Below the pieces are notes generated by a model. It searched no databases and had not been told where the DNA came from. It worked only from the letters and a program-made list of their open reading frames with translations. Of a DNA stretch of 10,087 bases, positions 7,675 through 10,087 are shown one piece after another. How positions within the stretch are numbered: position 1 is the stretch's first letter; each line of letters starts with the position of its first letter. Both the position numbers and the translations under genes were made by a program. The DNA comes from an uncultured Ruminococcus sp. (GTDB lineage Bacteria > Bacillota > Clostridia > Oscillospirales > Acutalibacteraceae). The stretch spans positions 1-10,087 of the forward strand of contig CATOLC010000026.1 in the NCBI GenBank assembly GCA_951800855.1, given 5' to 3'.

Positions 7675-7723
7675 GAGTTTTTTGTAAATTACCCTAGAGA
7701 ATTTATAGAAAACAAATAAAATA

Positions 7724-7752
7724 TTGACAATTACACATATTGTATATATAAT
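7724..7752 (+). promoter_or_regulatory. Consensus sigma-A promoter of the 65-aa gene
   Basis: TTGACA (7724-7729), a 17-base spacer and TATAAT (7747-7752) match the vegetative consensus at every position. The start site would fall near 7759, leaving a leader of only about 16 bases, nearly all of it the SD. With no room for a leader structure, control must act at the promoter itself or be absent. Confidence 0.85.
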
Positions 7753-7775
7753 ATATTCAAAAGGAGGTGAGATTT

Positions 7776-7973
7776 ATGGGATATAAAGTAGGAGATATCG
7801 TAAAAATTAATCCTATATATAGTAAATTTGCCAATAAGAATAATGTAAATGTTGAATATGAAATTGTCGAAGTTATTAATGGTGGGAAAAAATATAGGAT
7901 CCAAAAAAAGGGGGGTAACTACAGAACAGCTATTGGTCCTATAGCAGAAAAAGAGCTTATGGAGGCACTTTAA
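7776..7973 (+). CDS. Small hypothetical protein, 65 aa, SH3-like
   Basis: Not recognised as a named family. ATG 7776 follows a near-perfect SD (AAAGGAGGTGA, 7760-7770); the in-frame GTG 7767 lies inside that SD and is rejected. The short sequence opens with YKVGDIVKINP and continues through YEIVEVINGGKKYRIQKKGG to a helical end (IAEKELMEAL). The pattern of a GDIV turn, alternating strands and Gly/Lys loops resembles small SH3-like barrels of the kind found in ribosomal, transcription and phage accessory proteins; this is judged by eye only. It is basic, without signal or membrane segment. Consensus promoter and SD predict very high expression in growing cells, unlike a quiet accessory gene. 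The broken 133-aa gene follows 67 bases on. Confidence 0.75.
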   Translation: MGYKVGDIVKINPIYSKFANKNNVNVEYEIVEVINGGKKYRIQKKGGNYRTAIGPIAEKELMEAL

Positions 7974-8040
7974 ATATTTGTTCTGCTAATCATAATAAAT
8001 AATTTAATATTAAATACACATTATAGAGAGGGTGACTTTC

Positions 8041-8443
8041 ATGCCGAAAACCCAATATTTTTGTACGGAGGCCTTTGCTGCTGGGAACGATAAGGAAATA
8101 GTTCTGGATACACCTGAGACGAACAACACAGAAGATAGATTTTGGTAAAGTTAAGAATCCAAGAGGTTTGTTATTAAGATGCAAGAAATTCACTTATAGT
8201 CGAAGTAATAATGGCTGTGCTCCAGAGGATTTCAGGAATGCTGAAGAATATTCCCTCCCTGGAAGCGGAAGCGTGTTAAACAATCTTACAAAAAAATTAG
8301 AAGATTTTGATAAAGGTAGCGGAGTTATAATTTGTTGCGAGAGACATGATAAGCTGTACGATGGTCTCTTCAGAACATTGTATCTTACTGATGGCTATAA
8401 AGAATGCGATATTAAAAAAGTAGTTGCCCTGGGAAATCTATGA
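8041..8443 (+). pseudogene. Hypothetical Cys-rich protein, frameshifted (133 aa if repaired)
   Basis: Two reading frames appear to be one gene. ATG 8041 has a good SD (GAGAGGGTGA) and runs 35 codons (MPKTQYFCTEAFAAG to EDRFW) to TAA 8146-8148. Removing one T from the TTTT run at 8140-8143 joins it to the next frame, which reads EDRF-GKVKNPRGLLLRCKK and continues to TGA 8441-8443. The repaired product has 133 aa, is soluble, and holds six cysteines (8, 47, 59, and 98, 99, 122, including ICCERHDKLYDG), so metal binding is conceivable but unproven. No family is recognised. The break may be a real mutation, a sequencing error in a homopolymer, or +1 recoding by tRNA-Phe slipping on UUUU. The downstream frame alone has no SD-backed start, which favours the single-gene view. 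A 14-base perfect palindrome (8002-8015) lies upstream. Confidence 0.6.
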
Positions 8444-8447
8444 CAGC

Positions 8448-8490
8448 AAAAAACAGCAGGGGCTTTCTTTATTAGAGAGCCTCTGCTGTT
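8448..8490 (-). terminator. Rho-independent terminator of the aspartate kinase gene
   Basis: Arms 8452-8464 and 8478-8490 form a 13-pair stem with a single G-U pair. On the minus strand it is followed by six Ts (8453-8448), the standard intrinsic terminator form, 66 bases after the aspartate kinase stop. It also begins five bases after the end of the convergent 133-aa gene and may stop transcripts from that side, although no U-run follows on the plus strand. Confidence 0.85.
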
Positions 8491-8555
8491 GCTTAAAGGT
8501 AACCTACATTAAAAGAACTAAGGTCTATATTTTATATTACAACTAGATACTGCTT

Positions 8556-9098
8556 TTAGCCTTCGTTATTATGTAAAATATCTTTAGTGCCGAAAAATTT
8601 ATTATGAATTGTATTTAATGCTCTGTTGGCCTCGTCTGAAGATACTATTACAGAAACCCTGATTTCGCTCGTAGCTATCATTTGAATATTTATTCTTTCT
8701 TCATAAAGGGCTTCAAACATTTTAGATGCAATACCCACCTGATTTTCCATTCCTGTGCCGACAATAGAAATTTTTGCGACATCTTTTTCATATATAATTT
8801 TTGCTTTTTCCAAAGGCTCAATAAACTTATCTAAGACTTCTATTGTCTGTTCGAGCTCCGTTTTAGGTACAGTAAAGGAGATATCCTTGGTATTTTCTCC
8901 GTTTTCAGATTGAAGGATTATGTCTACATTTATTCCTTTACCAGCAAGCTTTGAAAATAGCTTAAAGGCTATTCCAGGTTTATCAGGTACATTTATTACT
9001 GAAGCTCTTGCTACATTTTCATCAGCCGCAATACCACATATAGGAGTTTTATCTTTTTGTGTTACTTCTTTGATTATTGTTCCCGGGATATCATTCAT
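8556..9098 (-). other. Possible internal start: aspartate kinase beta chain (180 aa)
   Basis: In-frame Met232 (ATG at 9098, in SSMNDIPGT) is preceded by GAGGTG (9113-9108) nine bases upstream, a usable SD. A product from here would consist of both ACT domains. In Bacillus subtilis aspartokinase II a beta chain from an in-frame internal start is established; there it begins somewhat later in the protein. Here the site is seen but its use is inferred. Confidence 0.4.
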
Positions 9099-9791
9099 AC
9101 TTGAAAGCACCTCAACTTCAACATTATGTTTTTTTGCAACTTCTACTGAGCGTTTATTTAAGACTTTTGCTCCCAACGTGGAAAGTTCTAGCATTTCATC
9201 ATAAGAGATGACATCGAGCTTTTTAGCATTTTTAACTTTTCTTGGGTCTGCAGTGAAAACTCCCTCCACATCGGTAAAAATTTTACATTTATCTGCATTC
9301 ATTACCGCAGCTAAAGCAACAGCACTTGTATCTGAACCTCCTCTGCCCATGGTTGTAATGTCTCCGTACATATTTAGCCCCTGGAATCCCGCGATAATTA
9401 CTATATTTTTTTTATCAAGTTCTTTTTTTATTCTGTCAGGATTTATTTTTTCGATTCTTGCACTCCCATAAGTTGCACAAGTTAAAAATCCCGCTTGCCA
9501 CCCCAAAAGCGATACTACAGGATAACCGAGCCTTTCTATTGCCATAGCCAAAAGAGATATAGAAATCTGTTCTCCTGCAGAAAGAAGCATATCTGTTTCT
9601 CGTTTGGATGCACGGGGGTTTATTTCATTTGCCATATTTATAAAATTATCGGTTGTATCCCCCTGTGCAGAAACTACAACGATAGTATCATTACCTTCTA
9701 AGTAGGATTTTATTATTATATTTGCAACATTGAGTATTCTTTTACTGTCTGCAACTGAACTTCCTCCAAACTTCTGGATGATTAGACTCAT
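8556..9791 (-). CDS. lysC: Aspartate kinase
   Basis: Catalyses the first step of the aspartate pathway (L-aspartate + ATP to 4-phospho-L-aspartate), leading to lysine, diaminopimelate, threonine and methionine; cytosolic. The 411-aa monofunctional enzyme has the kinase domain at about 1-240, with KFGGSS (7-12) for ATP binding, GRGGSDTSA (149-157) and FTDVEGVFTADPR (172-184). Two ACT domains follow: VINVPDKPGIAFKLF near 266 and ISIVGTGMENQVGIA near 343; these bind the feedback amino acid. There is no fused homoserine dehydrogenase. The start ATG 9791 is fixed by MSLIIQKFGGSS; its SD AAGGAGG (9809-9803) is 11 bases away, rather far. The 125-base leader holds no lysine riboswitch that I can see. 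Length fits aspartokinase I or II of Bacillus type. In spore-formers this pathway also feeds dipicolinate, but nothing here ties it to sporulation. Confidence 0.95.
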   Translation of the reverse strand: MSLIIQKFGGSSVADSKRILNVANIIIKSYLEGNDTIVVVSAQGDTTDNFINMANEINPRASKRETDMLLSAGEQISISLLAMAIERLGYPVVSLLGWQAGFLTCATYGSARIEKINPDRIKKELDKKNIVIIAGFQGLNMYGDITTMGRGGSDTSAVALAAVMNADKCKIFTDVEGVFTADPRKVKNAKKLDVISYDEMLELSTLGAKVLNKRSVEVAKKHNVEVEVLSSMNDIPGTIIKEVTQKDKTPICGIAADENVARASVINVPDKPGIAFKLFSKLAGKGINVDIILQSENGENTKDISFTVPKTELEQTIEVLDKFIEPLEKAKIIYEKDVAKISIVGTGMENQVGIASKMFEALYEERINIQMIATSEIRVSVIVSSDEANRALNTIHNKFFGTKDILHNNEG

Positions 9792-9813
9792 GGATTGTGA
9801 TGCCTCCTTAAGT

Positions 9814-9841
9814 TATATATATAAAGTGAAATTATTTTCAA
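9814..9841 (-). promoter_or_regulatory. Candidate promoter of the aspartate kinase gene
   Basis: On the minus strand TTGAAA (9841-9836) is followed after 16 bases by TATATA (9819-9814), with other -10 registers possible in the same TA run (TATAAC at 18 bases). Transcription would begin only a few bases before the SD, so the leader would be very short. Confidence 0.35.
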
Positions 9842-9859
9842 ATTCCCTTAATATTATAT

Positions 9860-9910
9860 TCATAAATTTTTATCCTGACATGTATTTACCAGAACGAAAA
9901 TTTATAATTA
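9860..9910 (-). other. Long A+T-rich inverted repeat between two minus-strand genes
   Basis: On the minus strand ATAAATTTT pairs with AAAATTTAT across a 27-base interval that itself can form a short TTCTG/CAGGA stem. It lies just after the stop of the upstream partial gene. No U-run follows, so it is at most a weak terminator or an mRNA-end structure. Confidence 0.3.
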
Positions 9911-9916
9911 ATTTAT

Positions 9917-10087
9917 TCATGTTTCATTAGCGGTCTCAGGTTCAGCCGCATTTTCATTATTTTCGGTAATATCTTCATTGTTATCAGATAAAGAGGAGTT
10001 ATTTTCCGGTTGTATATCATTGACAGAATGACCCGAATGTAAATAACATGCACGAGGTATATTATTATTTGCATAATATCCTATAGC
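9917..10087 (-). CDS. C-terminal end of an unidentified protein (partial)
   Basis: A minus-strand frame open from the window edge to TGA 9919-9917 gives the last 56 residues of a larger protein. It begins AIGYYANNNIPRACYLHSGH, possibly the end of a folded domain, and then turns into a low-complexity acidic tail rich in Asn, Glu, Asp and Ser (about residues 27-56), which is probably disordered. I do not recognise the family from this fragment. It lies 125 bases upstream of the aspartate kinase gene on the same strand, so read-through into that gene is possible, although a candidate promoter sits between them. That it is coding rests on the open frame to the edge and the coherent, non-repetitive first half. 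Confidence 0.55.
   Translation of the reverse strand, partial: AIGYYANNNIPRACYLHSGHSVNDIQPENNSSLSDNNEDITENNENAAEPETANET

Noticed and set aside
8140..8148. Programmed frameshift as the main explanation for the split gene
   Set aside because: No stop codon directly follows the slippery UUU, no internal SD or structure was seen, and a homopolymer indel is simpler.

Overview
The window reads as chromosome from a low-GC, endospore-forming member of the Clostridia. Reasons: strongly A+T-rich DNA, purine-rich Shine-Dalgarno (SD) sites (AAGGAGG type), TTG as well as ATG starts, a complete three-gene spore-germinant receptor operon, a YtaF-type sporulation membrane protein, and a small signal-less cell-wall amidase of the kind spore-formers use. 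Species cannot be fixed from the sequence alone.

Layout. (1) 1-505: an insertion-sequence remnant on the minus strand (zinc-ribbon start of an IS1/InsA-like transposase, broken after 31 codons), followed by a gene-free leader with a candidate promoter. (2) 506-1645, plus strand: two genes of unknown function, a 223-aa mostly helical soluble protein and a 96-aa Lys/Glu-rich protein with its own good promoter. (3) 1797-3013: an N-acetylmuramoyl-L-alanine amidase (plus), whose ribosome site can fold into a hairpin, convergent and 9 bp overlapping with ytaF (minus). (4) 3246-7089: the germinant-receptor operon A-B-C, tightly packed, with an ATGA overlap between B and C, closed by a hairpin at 7109-7151. 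(5) 7199-8443: accessory-looking small genes: a minus-strand 124-aa unknown, a divergent promoter region containing a (TA)14 tract, a 65-aa unknown behind a consensus promoter and SD, and a 133-aa unknown broken by one extra T. (6) 8448-9791, minus: aspartate kinase with two ACT domains, a strong terminator and a possible internal start for a short beta chain. (7) 9917-10087, minus: the last 56 residues of a gene running off the window, with an acidic Asn/Glu-rich tail.

How they work together: the receptor operon senses germinants in the inner spore membrane; YtaF and the amidase fit sporulation or cell-wall turnover; aspartate kinase feeds lysine, threonine and methionine synthesis and, in spore-formers, diaminopimelate and dipicolinate. 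The small unknown genes show no visible link to sporulation. I did not find a convincing new multi-gene system. The best leads are the divergent small-gene locus at 7199-8443, the single-T frameshift inside it, the occluded ribosome site of the amidase and the internal start in the aspartate kinase gene.
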